In this document: piece by piece, positions 52,601-60,811 of the stretch
Layout: the number at the start of each line of letters is the position of its first letter
Numbering within the stretch: the stretch's first letter is position 1
Assembly (NCBI GenBank): GCA_946621465.1
Contig: CAMOOO010000008.1
Location: 1 to 64,000 of the forward strand
Origin: an uncultured Clostridia bacterium
GTDB lineage: Bacteria > Bacillota > Clostridia > Christensenellales > DTU072
Direction of reading: 5' to 3'
DNA length: 64,000 nucleotides
Made by a program: the position numbers and the translations under genes
The notes under the pieces: generated by a model
Told to the model about the DNA's origin: nothing
Database searches by the model: none
The model's input: the letters and a program-made list of their open reading frames with translations, nothing else

Positions 52601-55600
52601 CGGCATCGTAATCGTCTATAGCCTTTTGCAGAGCGTCCTTCGTCTCTTGTGGAATGAGAGCTTTCTCTTCTTTCGTCAAATTATCGTACGCTTCTTTTGC
52701 CGCGACGATCTTTTCTTTACTGCCGGGGGTATAGCTCACCTCGCCGATGTTGCCGATATAGGTAGAGACCTCTCTCGCTTTGATCATTTCCGCCGAAATT
52801 AATATGGGATAGTCCTCTCCGTTCGTCCAGACCTCGCCGTTCCTCCAGTAACCGGAATCTCCGCCGAAATTGGAGAGATTCTTGAACTTTTCGGTCGTCA
52901 TGGCATAGTCGTTCGTATCGGTGTCGCTTCTGTAATAAGAAATGAATATCTCCGAGCCACTTTCTTGTTTGCCCGTCAGTTGCCCCACGTTACTACCTGT
53001 TCCGGAGACCGTTCCTACGTTGTGAGAAATGCGGATCTTGCATCCGTAAGGTAGGTTGCCGATCAATCCTCCGACGTAGTCCGTTCCTTGGATCGACCCG
53101 GTATTGTAGGTGTTTTCTATTCCCGTTTCTTCTGCTCCCCAAGGTTTTTCTATTTGTCCGACGATACCGCCCGTATAATCGGAGGTACCGACGATGGTTC
53201 CCGCATTGTAGCACCGTTCTACGGGGAAATCCATGTAATCCGTCGCGGAATTCAAGATCCCGACAATACCGCCCGTTCTTGTATAGCCGGTCACGTTTCC
53301 GTTATTGGAGCAATACCATATCTGCCCCCCGCCGCAATAACCCGCGATACCGCCGATCCTATCCCTACCGATCACGTTGCCGCTGTTGGTGCAATTCTTC
53401 ACGATACTTTTATCCATGGTGATACCGACGATGCCCCCACAAGTGCCGTCGACATTAATCCCTACCTGCTCTGTGGTTCCGGTGACGGAGGCAAGGTTTT
53501 TGCAGTTTATTATTTGTCCGTAGTTATCGCCGGCGATACCGCCCATATAAGATAATCCGACAACGTTTACCTTATTGACGCAACCGTCGATAATGCCGTT
53601 ATTGAAGGCGGTTATTCCTCCTATTTGACCTTTGCCGATAATCGTTCCTTCTACCGTCAAGTTTTTGACCTTTCCCTCGGTCCCGACAGAATAGATCAAA
53701 GCGGCGTAATGATCATAAGTATAATCGTTGTCGCCGAGCTTGTCCGAAACGTCTATATACAAATTGCTGATGGTATGTCCGTCTCCGTCCAGCACGCCGG
53801 TAAAAGTTCTGCATTCCGTCTTTTCGTAATAAGGGGACCATCTATATTTGTCATTCTCGATTTCATCATTCTCGATTTCATCATTCTCGATGCCCTGATA
53901 GGTACCGATAGGTAACCATTGATGATCGGCGTCGCACCCTGCGTCGATATCGCAAACCAGTTTGTAGCTGGCGGAGATGACGTCGTTGATCCTGAATAAT
54001 TGTTCTTTCGTACTTATCAAAAACGGGTCTTCGTCCGAACCGATCCCCTGTCCTCCCAAATAGTCATAAAGAACGACGGCGTTTGCGTATTGCTTTTGAT
54101 AAAACTCCAGATTGGATACTTCATATTCCGGCAAACGTCGTTCCCATTCTACCGACAAAGCGTCATACGCGTTCTGCGCGGTGTCGAGGCGCTCTTTGAC
54201 GTCGGTCGAATAATAAATCTTGCCGACGGAATGGATCTTTTCGAGTACGGCGTAGACCGTAACGGCTTCGGCGAGCTTTTCCACATATTCTTCTCGGAGA
54301 GTCTGAATATGTTCCTTTTGTTCGGCGGAAAGAAGATCGTATGCTTTTTTCGCGGTATAGATTTTCGGTCCGTCGTCGTAGAAGTTGTAATCCTCATAAT
54401 AAAGGAATTTTTCGATCCTCGTCAGTACGTATGCGACGTCGAGAGAATCGGCGCTTTTGAAAACAGGTCCCACGTCACCGATCATCCAACAGAAATCAAA
54501 GTCCAAATAATAGGTCGAACCCCAGGAAGTTTCTTTGAACGTCTCTTTGTCTTTCAGCTCGGTATCGTTCTTTTTGGTGGCATTCCCATCGTTTTGGGCG
54601 GTGCCCTCTTTATAGTATACGTTTTTGACCGTTGCGCTCTCTCCGCTGTAAAAATTACGGCTGGCGACGCCGCCGTAGGTCTGCTTCGTACCGCTTGTAT
54701 TCGCATTGATTTTGAGGGTCCCGTAATTGAGACAGCATCTGATCATGGCTGAATAGCCTGCCATGCCGACGATACCGGAAATGGAACGGTTATAAGAAGT
54801 GGCGGTGATGTCGCCGGTGTTGTAGCAGTTTTCGACCAATGCCTGCGCGTCTTCGTAACTGCCGTTTTCATCGACGCCCTCGCACCTTCCTACGATACCG
54901 CCCACCGATGAGTCGTGATAAGGATCATGAGTGCTGCTTACGGTTATCGCTCCGGCATTGTGGCAATAAACGATCGAGACGTAACTATGGAGATACCCGA
55001 CGATGCCGCCGATACAGTTATGGCTGGTTCCGTTCACAGTGCCGTAATTAGCGCAATTGACGACCAAACTGGGGATGGATAAAGTAGTTTCACGGTCATA
55101 ATACCCTAAGCTATATCCTGCGATACCGCCCAAAGAACCGTACCCCGTCAAGGCGCCGTTATTGGTTGATCTCCGTATCACGGAACCGGGCATTGCATTC
55201 CCTACGATACCGCCGACTTTCTGATTGCCCGTCACCGTCACGTTATTAACGCAATTTTCTACCGTACCGTACAGTACTCCGGCGATGCCGCCGACGTAGT
55301 CATCCGCCGCGAGCGAGCCTGCCACCGTGAGGTTCCTGACGATACCGCTGTCATCGCCCGTGCTTCCCACGACGCCGAAGAGTCCGATATAATCGTTGAC
55401 TGCGTATTCCCACATGCTGTCGGTATCGTTATAATACAACCCGCTGATCGTGTGACCCTTTCCGTCGAACACGCCGAGATAGCCTAACTCGTTGGTATTA
55501 TAATCGAGGTAAACGTCCGCATCATCCAGCGCGCCGATCGGCACCCATTGATCTTCCTCACTGCCGGCGAGGTTAATATCGGCGGTGAGTTCGGCACAGG

Positions 55601-55835
55601 CGCGGACGTTCTTTTTTTCGCCGTTCGTTCCGTTGACGATATCGCGGAACTTTTTCAATTGAGCCGCCGTCCCGATTTGATAAGGGGACTCAGCCGTTCC
55701 GTTGCCCTCTCCGTCCCAAGCGGCTTGCGCCGTACGTTGGGGCGCGACGGCAAAAGCCAAAGCAAAGGCAAGGATCAAGACGAGCGTTGCCGCGAGGACG
55801 AACGCTACCGATTTCTTAATCGATTGATTGTTCAT
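49641..55835 (-). CDS. 2064-residue surface protein: GLUG modules and about 18 helical repeats
   Basis: A signal peptide (residues 1-38, ending AQAA) leads to a first GLUG-rich beta-solenoid block (40-470; GGIAGVLYGTVENCVNNVTV type), a short helical section (470-600), a second GLUG block (600-1065), then about 18 tandem units of roughly 45-51 residues of the form AIGDVTYPGSKDAIDAAK...D..Q..LV.NL..L.DAE, predicted as bundles of short helices. The C-terminus is a transmembrane helix (about 2033-2056) with tail RSRKRR. LPAG precedes the helix, but a clear LPxTG sortase motif is missing. Repeats are very acidic. Probably a long stalk that holds the solenoid away from the cell; adhesion is inferred. 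Confidence 0.88.
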   Translation of the reverse strand: MNNQSIKKSVAFVLAATLVLILAFALAFAVAPQRTAQAAWDGEGNGTAESPYQIGTAAQLKKFRDIVNGTNGEKKNVRACAELTADINLAGSEEDQWVPIGALDDADVYLDYNTNELGYLGVFDGKGHTISGLYYNDTDSMWEYAVNDYIGLFGVVGSTGDDSGIVRNLTVAGSLAADDYVGGIAGVLYGTVENCVNNVTVTGNQKVGGIVGNAMPGSVIRRSTNNGALTGYGSLGGIAGYSLGYYDRETTLSIPSLVVNCANYGTVNGTSHNCIGGIVGYLHSYVSIVYCHNAGAITVSSTHDPYHDSSVGGIVGRCEGVDENGSYEDAQALVENCYNTGDITATSYNRSISGIVGMAGYSAMIRCCLNYGTLKINANTSGTKQTYGGVASRNFYSGESATVKNVYYKEGTAQNDGNATKKNDTELKDKETFKETSWGSTYYLDFDFCWMIGDVGPVFKSADSLDVAYVLTRIEKFLYYEDYNFYDDGPKIYTAKKAYDLLSAEQKEHIQTLREEYVEKLAEAVTVYAVLEKIHSVGKIYYSTDVKERLDTAQNAYDALSVEWERRLPEYEVSNLEFYQKQYANAVVLYDYLGGQGIGSDEDPFLISTKEQLFRINDVISASYKLVCDIDAGCDADHQWLPIGTYQGIENDEIENDEIENDKYRWSPYYEKTECRTFTGVLDGDGHTISNLYIDVSDKLGDNDYTYDHYAALIYSVGTEGKVKNLTVEGTIIGKGQIGGITAFNNGIIDGCVNKVNVVGLSYMGGIAGDNYGQIINCKNLASVTGTTEQVGINVDGTCGGIVGITMDKSIVKNCTNSGNVIGRDRIGGIAGYCGGGQIWYCSNNGNVTGYTRTGGIVGILNSATDYMDFPVERCYNAGTIVGTSDYTGGIVGQIEKPWGAEETGIENTYNTGSIQGTDYVGGLIGNLPYGCKIRISHNVGTVSGTGSNVGQLTGKQESGSEIFISYYRSDTDTNDYAMTTEKFKNLSNFGGDSGYWRNGEVWTNGEDYPILISAEMIKAREVSTYIGNIGEVSYTPGSKEKIVAAKEAYDNLTKEEKALIPQETKDALQKAIDDYDAVDAVVLLIDAIGEVSYPDSKDAIDKAKTAVSTLSNDQKDMLGEYENTLKEAEADYAEGAIDAIGDVTYPGSKDAIDAAKDAIADFDDGQLALVGNLGDLKDAEKEFAKGAIGAIGDVTFPGSKDAIDAAKAAVADLDDGQLAEVDNLGDLKDAETEFAKGAIGAIGDVTYPDSKDAIDAAKDAIADFDDGQLALVSNLGDLEDAEKLYDAMGKIGAIGDVSYPDSKDAIDAAKAAVADLDEDQLPLVDNLNDLKDAEVEFAKGAIGAIGDVSYPGSKDAIDAAKAAIADLDDDQLALVSNLGDLEDAEKLYDAMGKISAIGDVTFPGSKDAIDGAKDAVGALDEDQLPLLGDYLNDLKDAEVAYVEGAIDAIGQVSFPDSRDAIDAAKDAVDALDEDLLSLLDNLNDLSNAEAEYVVAAIDAIGEVVYPTSKGAIDAAKEAVEALDEDLLHLVYNLDDLKAAEAAFARGAIDAIGEITYPDSIDAIEAALEALEGLDEEQLALIDNLDDLINAEAAFAEEAINAIGEVTYPSSKDAIDLAKEIVAGLDEEQRALISNLDKLIDAEIAFAEGAINAIGEVTYPGSKAAIDAAKEIVAGLDEEQRALISNLDKLIDAEIAFAEGAINAIGEVTYSTESENKIKAAKEAIGALDEEKRALISNIDVYDEAAATYVERIIAAIGEVELTKESKEKIDNAREAFEALSEKQKALVDNVAELNNAEDVYDAMAKIDAIGEVALTQECKEKIDIARTAYDKVAGSKKALVMNRDTLFEAEATYASLAIADIGDVALTEEVKDKIDAAKEAYDNLPTESKGLVDNAGTLNTAEKVYDAMDKISAIGEVTYSTESENKIKAAKEAFALLSDEQKELVGGAETIATAEIAYAEAKRVSINYEAANGVIGKIKEIENGTLTDAETIAEVRAAYESLTDDQKALVTNYDILVTAEENVAAQGNKLPAGLIAFLCVLASLVLIMLCVITFMEFRSRKRR
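49950..52760 (-). repeat. Tandem repeats of 135-153 bp coding the helical stalk
   Basis: About 18 units. The region 50741-50831 is identical to 50894-50984 (91 bp, offset 153 bp = 51 codons), and 51661-51723 recurs at 51970-52032. Identity at silent sites shows recent duplication or conversion, so copy number probably varies between strains. Confidence 0.9.
53851..53892 (-). repeat. 15-bp triple microsatellite (IENDE unit)
   Basis: Three copies of a 15-bp unit encode IENDEIENDEIEND in a loop of the second GLUG block. The unit is a multiple of three, so copy changes alter loop length without shifting the frame. Confidence 0.85.
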
Positions 55836-55921
55836 TTTATTCTTCTCCTTTTGTAATAAGATAGGCTCCCCGAGCGTTATGAATGCCGCAGAGAATTGGT
55901 ATTTTCTTTATATATACTACT

Positions 55922-55966
55922 CTACTATAAATAGTAGCAAACGGAGTGCAACAAAAGTGCAACAAA
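55922..55966 (-). promoter_or_regulatory. Promoter of the GLUG protein with palindrome and direct repeats
   Basis: TTGCAC (55946-55951) and TATAGT (55924-55929) with a 16-base spacer on the minus strand. The palindrome CTACTATAAATAGTAG (55922-55937) covers the -10 box, and AGTGCAACAAA occurs twice in tandem (55945-55955, 55956-55966) at the -35 box and just upstream. The 11-bp period equals about one helical turn, so a regulator could bind both on one face. Confidence 0.6.
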
Positions 55967-56109
55967 ACGCCACCGTAATTACTATTTTTTATAAAAGTTT
56001 ATAAATAATATATAATAAAAAACCGATTTTTTGCCGACAGGAAAAATTTTCCACGTTTTTAACGGCATCTAAATGAGGATGATTAGCATTATTTTACAAG
56101 GAAATGGTA

Positions 56110-56138
56110 TTGACGAAAGCGCCGCGAAAATATAAAAT
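56110..56138 (+). promoter_or_regulatory. Promoter of the 1221-residue lipoprotein gene
   Basis: TTGACG (56110-56115), 17-base spacer, TAAAAT (56133-56138), about 55 bases before the ATG at 56194. Confidence 0.65.
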
Positions 56139-56193
56139 AAAAGTATATTGGAGCATTTTATTACAAAATACAATAAAAACAAGGCGGACAAGT

Positions 56194-59100
56194 ATGAAAA
56201 CAAAACGTTTAGTATTCCTCGGCACACTACTCCTTATTATCCTTCTCTTTACCGGATGCGGCATGCTCGGCGGAGGGGAAGAAAAAACGGGGAAAAAGGT
56301 GACCTTTACCGAATCGATGATCACGCGCAATCCCACCTCCGGCACGGGGATGTACGTCTACACCGGCGAACCGATAACCTATAACGAAAACGACTTTTCT
56401 TTCGAGGTCAACGGAAAGTATCCGAAAGCGTCTGACTTCACCTTTACCTATGAAAACAACGTCAACGTCGGCAACAAAACGGCGAAGCTGACTATTACGG
56501 CAAAGGACAGTAACCCCTATTGTAAAGGGAGCGTAACACTGTACTTTTCCATAGCTGCCGCCGGAGCGGAAGCAAGGGACAAGGCCTCTTTAATAAGCTA
56601 CCTTAGTAACGACAACTACGACAGTATCCGTTTGGATAGCGATATCACCGTAGACGAAAACGAAACGCTGGTTATTCCCGGCGCGCACACGGTAGCTACC
56701 AGCGGCAATCATACTTTGACGATCAACGGCACTCTCCGCATTGAAGGGAACCTTTCCGTCAACGGCACCACCTATTCTCAAGGCAACGTCACGAAAGGGC
56801 TACTCATTAACAACGGCGTTATCGAGAACAGCGGACAATTAAAGATCAGTAACTTAGGAGAATTCATCAACAACGGCGCCGTCCGTTCCACCGGAACGAT
56901 CACCAACGCCGGCAAGGTCTACACCCGCGACCTTGCTTTACCCGGCATAGAAAGTGACTCCGGCGTCCAATACGTCCGTACTCCCCTCACCGAAGAAAAC
57001 ATAACTTTGCCCTATCTCAAAGAAAACGGAGAGGAGTATCCGCAGACCCCCGGCTACGTCAGACCGGCTGTCGTTATCGATCATAACGCGCCCTGCACCG
57101 TGACCTATACGGACAACGACCGCGTAGGGACCGCCACCGTCACCGTAACTGCCGAAGAGAAGGACGAGTACTTTTACGGCTCTGCCTCAAAGACCTTTAC
57201 CATTATCCCGGGCGTTGCCACCGTCTCTGACTACGCCCAACTGGCCGCAGCCAAAGCAAGCGGAAACTTTAATAGATACGAAGTAACCGATACCGTCATC
57301 CTCCCCGAGGACGCGTCCTTTACCCTTGGCGCAGAAGAAAAACTTAACTTCGCCAAGGCGGAATCCAAACTGTATATCAACGGGACTTTCGTCAATAACG
57401 GCGTCATTACCGCCCAAAGCCCCTACACCAATTCTTATACCGGCGTCACGACGATAAACACCTTTTCTCTTGCGATCACCGTCGGAGAAAACGGCTCCTA
57501 CTCAGACACCGGCACCCTCTCGTCGGAAAAAGTCTCCGTGTCGAATAACGGCGCGTTCACCCTTTCTATGCCGGAACCAATCGCTTTTGTTTCTTTCATT
57601 TCTTCAAAAGGCGAGATTACCGTAAACAGTGACTTTTCCGTCCCCTCTTTGAGCATCGGGCAAAATACCTCCCTCGTCATCGGAGAAAACGGCTCGGTCT
57701 CCTGCCACAACGTCACGAGTTCGTCCACCATCACCAACGCCGGGACGTTGAGTATCTCCGGTCAACTCTACCTCTACGCCGCCGCGCAGATTTTTAATAG
57801 CGGCACCCTTACCCTCGGAGAAGAGACCATCGTTTACGACATGAAATGGACCAACACCGGGACGATCGTCAATAACGGCGACGTCATCATCAACGCATTA
57901 ACTACCTTCGTCAACACCGAAAACGGCTTCGACAACACAAACGGCCACGTCTGGACCTACGATGCCCTCGACTGCCTTTCGGAAAACGTCACTATGAAAA
58001 CTACCCTTTCCGCAGAAAACGTCACTTTGGAATACACCGAGGTCCCCTACACCGGAGAACGGAAGGTTCCTACCTTTACCATCAACGGAGAAACGATCAA
58101 TGTAAGCGACTTTCTTATCTACGTTTACGATTATAACGACGAGGTCGTCTATACCACCAACAGCAAACACGCAAAGTACCTCGCCGCCTATCCGCGCCAG
58201 GTCGGCACCTATACTATCTCCATCCGCACAAACAATTCCAAATGCCCCTACGGCGGAACGTTAGACCTGACTTACCGTATCAAGAAAGGCACCTGCCTAC
58301 TGGAAAACCAATCCTCTTTTAACAGAGTTATAGAAAACACCAACTACGAAAGAATCGTCTTAATGACCAACGTCGTAACGGGCGGAACGATAAACTATAT
58401 CGCGACGCGCACCCTCGCCCGGGACATAACGCTGGACACCAACGGGTATTCTATTTCCCTCACCTACACTAACTTTCATATCAACGGCACTCTGGTTCTC
58501 TCCGCGCCTACCGATGACAGGGTCTATTCCCTTCATCTCAAAGGCACCTCTAACTTGCGTAACCACAATACCATCGTCAATAACGGCGTCCTCTTATTCG
58601 ATTCTTCTGCGGAAAGTTATCTTTACGACAGCAACGTTTCTTTCCTCAATAACGGTACCGTTTACGCCGGGACGACCTTTACCGACGACTTAGTGGAGAG
58701 CGAAAGTACGGGCGTGATTTACAGAAGAAACACCATTTCCGACACAGACCTGAGCCTGGAATATACCGAAACGTTCTTCGATGAAACGGAAAAAACGCCC
58801 GTCGTCAGCTATATAGGCACGCTCATCACAAACGAGGTATTCCAAACGTTCGATATATCCTACGTCAATAACTACTATGCCGGCTCTGCCAGCGTTGTCG
58901 TTAAACCCAATATCACCAACGAACGCTACTATGGAAGCGTGACGTTGCCCTTTACCATTAAAAAAGCAAGCAAACTGGTCACTACTCTCCATTCCGAGGA
59001 CTTCGAGGATATAGATAATTATTACGAAGTGCGTTTGGCAAACGACTACGTTTCTTCCGAAGACATCATCGTCCCTGACGGTATCGCTCTGAACTTCTCC

Positions 59101-59859
59101 CTATATTCCCTCACCTTTACCTCAGATAAAGTATTACTGGTTTTTGACGGCGCCATCCTGAGAGCCGAAGCCGATACCAAATCGACCTTTATAAAGAACT
59201 ACAACAACGTTCACGAAATAAAGCTCCTTTCCGACATCACGGAAAAAATAGAAGTGAACTTTTCCTCGCCGGAAACCTTCATCAAAAACGGCTATTATAA
59301 TTACAACAGCCAGTTGAGTTCAAGAAAACTGGATATAAAGACCCTGGACATTGATATGAACGGATACAGCATGACGGGCGGATTCCGTATCATAACCAAC
59401 AGCAAAACGTACACCAATCCCTACTTTACTCTCAATATCGTCAACTCCCGCGCTGCGGAGCAAGCGAGTGTAATCGGGAACGTAGCGGATACGGAATACG
59501 GGTTCGTACAAAGTTATAACGGCAACATGGGCGAACGCATCGTCGTCAACATGACCGATATCACCGTTGCCGGTATTCAGATCGAAGGACATAACGTAGG
59601 CAGAGGCATTCAGCTGAACGCCGTCGACTGCGTCATCCAAACTGCCGGCACCTATGCTCTCGATAACCCCTCGAATAGCTATTATATCAACGCCGATTCC
59701 TCGTTCACAGACTGCACCTTCTCTGCGGCAGGAATCAACGGAAAGATCGTCCACCTGTATTCCGGAGAACACACCTTTACCGGTTGCAACCTGAACCTCA
59801 GTCAAATCGACGCCCGTACGGAAGGCACGCATAGGGCGGTAGTCGAGATCGTCGGCTAA
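56194..59859 (+). CDS. 1221-residue surface lipoprotein with Ig-like (MBG-type) and beta-solenoid segments
   Basis: The start MKTKRLVFLGTLLLIILLFTGC has a perfect lipobox (LFTGC, Cys at about 22), so the protein is a lipoprotein; an in-frame ATG 30 codons upstream lies before the leader peptide and is rejected. Three or more segments follow the pattern YTGEPITYN....YENNVNVGNKTAKLTI..KGSVTLYFSI typical of bacterial Ig-like 'MBG' domains, separated by stretches of short hydrophobic/Asn-Gly strands (INNGVIENSGQLKISNLGEF) that look like a right-handed beta-solenoid. No C-terminal anchor. It faces the GLUG protein gene and may be co-regulated with it. Binding function inferred. Confidence 0.85.
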   Translation: MKTKRLVFLGTLLLIILLFTGCGMLGGGEEKTGKKVTFTESMITRNPTSGTGMYVYTGEPITYNENDFSFEVNGKYPKASDFTFTYENNVNVGNKTAKLTITAKDSNPYCKGSVTLYFSIAAAGAEARDKASLISYLSNDNYDSIRLDSDITVDENETLVIPGAHTVATSGNHTLTINGTLRIEGNLSVNGTTYSQGNVTKGLLINNGVIENSGQLKISNLGEFINNGAVRSTGTITNAGKVYTRDLALPGIESDSGVQYVRTPLTEENITLPYLKENGEEYPQTPGYVRPAVVIDHNAPCTVTYTDNDRVGTATVTVTAEEKDEYFYGSASKTFTIIPGVATVSDYAQLAAAKASGNFNRYEVTDTVILPEDASFTLGAEEKLNFAKAESKLYINGTFVNNGVITAQSPYTNSYTGVTTINTFSLAITVGENGSYSDTGTLSSEKVSVSNNGAFTLSMPEPIAFVSFISSKGEITVNSDFSVPSLSIGQNTSLVIGENGSVSCHNVTSSSTITNAGTLSISGQLYLYAAAQIFNSGTLTLGEETIVYDMKWTNTGTIVNNGDVIINALTTFVNTENGFDNTNGHVWTYDALDCLSENVTMKTTLSAENVTLEYTEVPYTGERKVPTFTINGETINVSDFLIYVYDYNDEVVYTTNSKHAKYLAAYPRQVGTYTISIRTNNSKCPYGGTLDLTYRIKKGTCLLENQSSFNRVIENTNYERIVLMTNVVTGGTINYIATRTLARDITLDTNGYSISLTYTNFHINGTLVLSAPTDDRVYSLHLKGTSNLRNHNTIVNNGVLLFDSSAESYLYDSNVSFLNNGTVYAGTTFTDDLVESESTGVIYRRNTISDTDLSLEYTETFFDETEKTPVVSYIGTLITNEVFQTFDISYVNNYYAGSASVVVKPNITNERYYGSVTLPFTIKKASKLVTTLHSEDFEDIDNYYEVRLANDYVSSEDIIVPDGIALNFSLYSLTFTSDKVLLVFDGAILRAEADTKSTFIKNYNNVHEIKLLSDITEKIEVNFSSPETFIKNGYYNYNSQLSSRKLDIKTLDIDMNGYSMTGGFRIITNSKTYTNPYFTLNIVNSRAAEQASVIGNVADTEYGFVQSYNGNMGERIVVNMTDITVAGIQIEGHNVGRGIQLNAVDCVIQTAGTYALDNPSNSYYINADSSFTDCTFSAAGINGKIVHLYSGEHTFTGCNLNLSQIDARTEGTHRAVVEIVG

Positions 59860-59888
59860 TACCGTTTACGCAGTGTATAATAAAAAAG

Positions 59889-59916
59889 CCTCGCATCGAA
59901 AGGTGCGAGGTTTTTT
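59889..59916. terminator. Bidirectional terminator between lipoprotein and RluA-type genes
   Basis: CCTCGCA / TGCGAGG 7-bp stem, 8-base loop, with TTTTTT on plus and TTTTTTAT on minus. Confidence 0.92.
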
Positions 59917-59928
59917 AATTATTGCGGT

Positions 59929-60663
59929 TTAATATAAATCGTTTTTAATGGTGATAGCAAGATATCTGTTGATATCAAAATACTTCCAGGGTGCGTCCTC
60001 GGTTGGCGGGAACACGCGGAAGGTCATCTTCTCTTTGGTCGTCGGGTGGATGAATTTCAGTTCCACCGCCCAGAGGGCAAGGTTGGTTCCGACGGGACTC
60101 TTTCCTTCTCCGTACTTCTGATCGCCGAAGACGGGACAACCGATCGTCGCCATTTGTACGCGGATCTGATGGGCGCGTCCGGTATGCAGACGGATACCGA
60201 GCAGGCTCAGTCCGTTCTTTTGTTCGATGGTGGTGTAGTCGAGGACGGCGATCTTCGCCCCTTCCGTTGCCATCGGCACCGCTTTTACAATGTTCTTTTC
60301 GGTGTTTTTCATCAGATAGTGGGTCAAGTTCACCGCCGCTTTTTCACGCGGTTTACCCACGACGATGGCGTAATACTTTTTCTCGAACTCACCGCTACGG
60401 ACGTCTTCGGAAAGTCTGGACGCCGCTTTTGAGGTTTTGGCAAAAACCATGATGCCGCCGGTGGGGCGGTCCAATCTGTGTACCAATCCGACGAAGGCGT
60501 CGCCCGGTTTATTGTATTTTTCTTTTATATACTCTTTTACCATCGTGAGCATATCTCTATCGCCCGTTTCGTCGGGGCAAGAAGGTACGTTCTGCGGTTT
60601 GACGACCACGATAACATGGTTATCCTCGTATACGACGGTCAATTCCTGGTTCATCTCTTCCAT
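59929..60663 (-). CDS. RluA-family pseudouridine synthase
   Basis: A protein of about 244 residues that isomerises uridine in rRNA or tRNA. VYEDNHVIVVVKPQNVPS, VHRLDRPTGGIMVFAKT (catalytic Asp) and HTGRAHQIRVQMATIGCPVFGD are intact. There is no S4 domain, so it is a short RluA/YtlP-like form; the target base is not known. The ATG at 60661-60663 is 7 bases after the -10 box of a strong promoter and has no ribosome site, pointing to a leaderless mRNA; a second ATG is three codons on. Confidence 0.93.
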   Translation of the reverse strand: MEEMNQELTVVYEDNHVIVVVKPQNVPSCPDETGDRDMLTMVKEYIKEKYNKPGDAFVGLVHRLDRPTGGIMVFAKTSKAASRLSEDVRSGEFEKKYYAIVVGKPREKAAVNLTHYLMKNTEKNIVKAVPMATEGAKIAVLDYTTIEQKNGLSLLGIRLHTGRAHQIRVQMATIGCPVFGDQKYGEGKSPVGTNLALWAVELKFIHPTTKEKMTFRVFPPTEDAPWKYFDINRYLAITIKNDLY

Positions 60664-60670
60664 AGCAATA

Positions 60671-60699
60671 ATTATCGACGTTTCCCGTAAAAATGTCAA
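60671..60699 (-). promoter_or_regulatory. Promoter with start site at the RluA-type ATG
   Basis: TTGACA (60694-60699), 17-base spacer, GATAAT (60671-60676), then TATTGCT and the ATG. A start 7 bases after the -10 box would be the A of the ATG. Confidence 0.75.
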
Positions 60700-60811
60700 G
60701 TAAAATGAATAACTCCCACACTTTGAACCTAAAAAAACCTATCGGGAATAAAAAAAGGCATAGCCTACGGCGAGCGCACATATAGTTTACCAATAATTAC
60801 GCGAGGTATGT

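Larger units (their letters stand above)
55836..56193. other. 358-bp divergent intergenic region between two giant surface-protein genes
   Basis: Besides the two promoters it contains a 16-bp palindrome and an 11-bp direct repeat next to the minus promoter, and a very AT-rich stretch (55970-56040). No other gene seen. Confidence 0.7.

Noticed and set aside
49950..52760. Plus-strand frames of 96-257 codons in the stalk-repeat region
   Set aside because: They are mirror images of the repeated coding sequence and recur with the repeat period.
56104..56193. Upstream start of the 1221-residue lipoprotein
   Set aside because: It would place 30 polar residues before a perfect lipoprotein signal and begins within the promoter.
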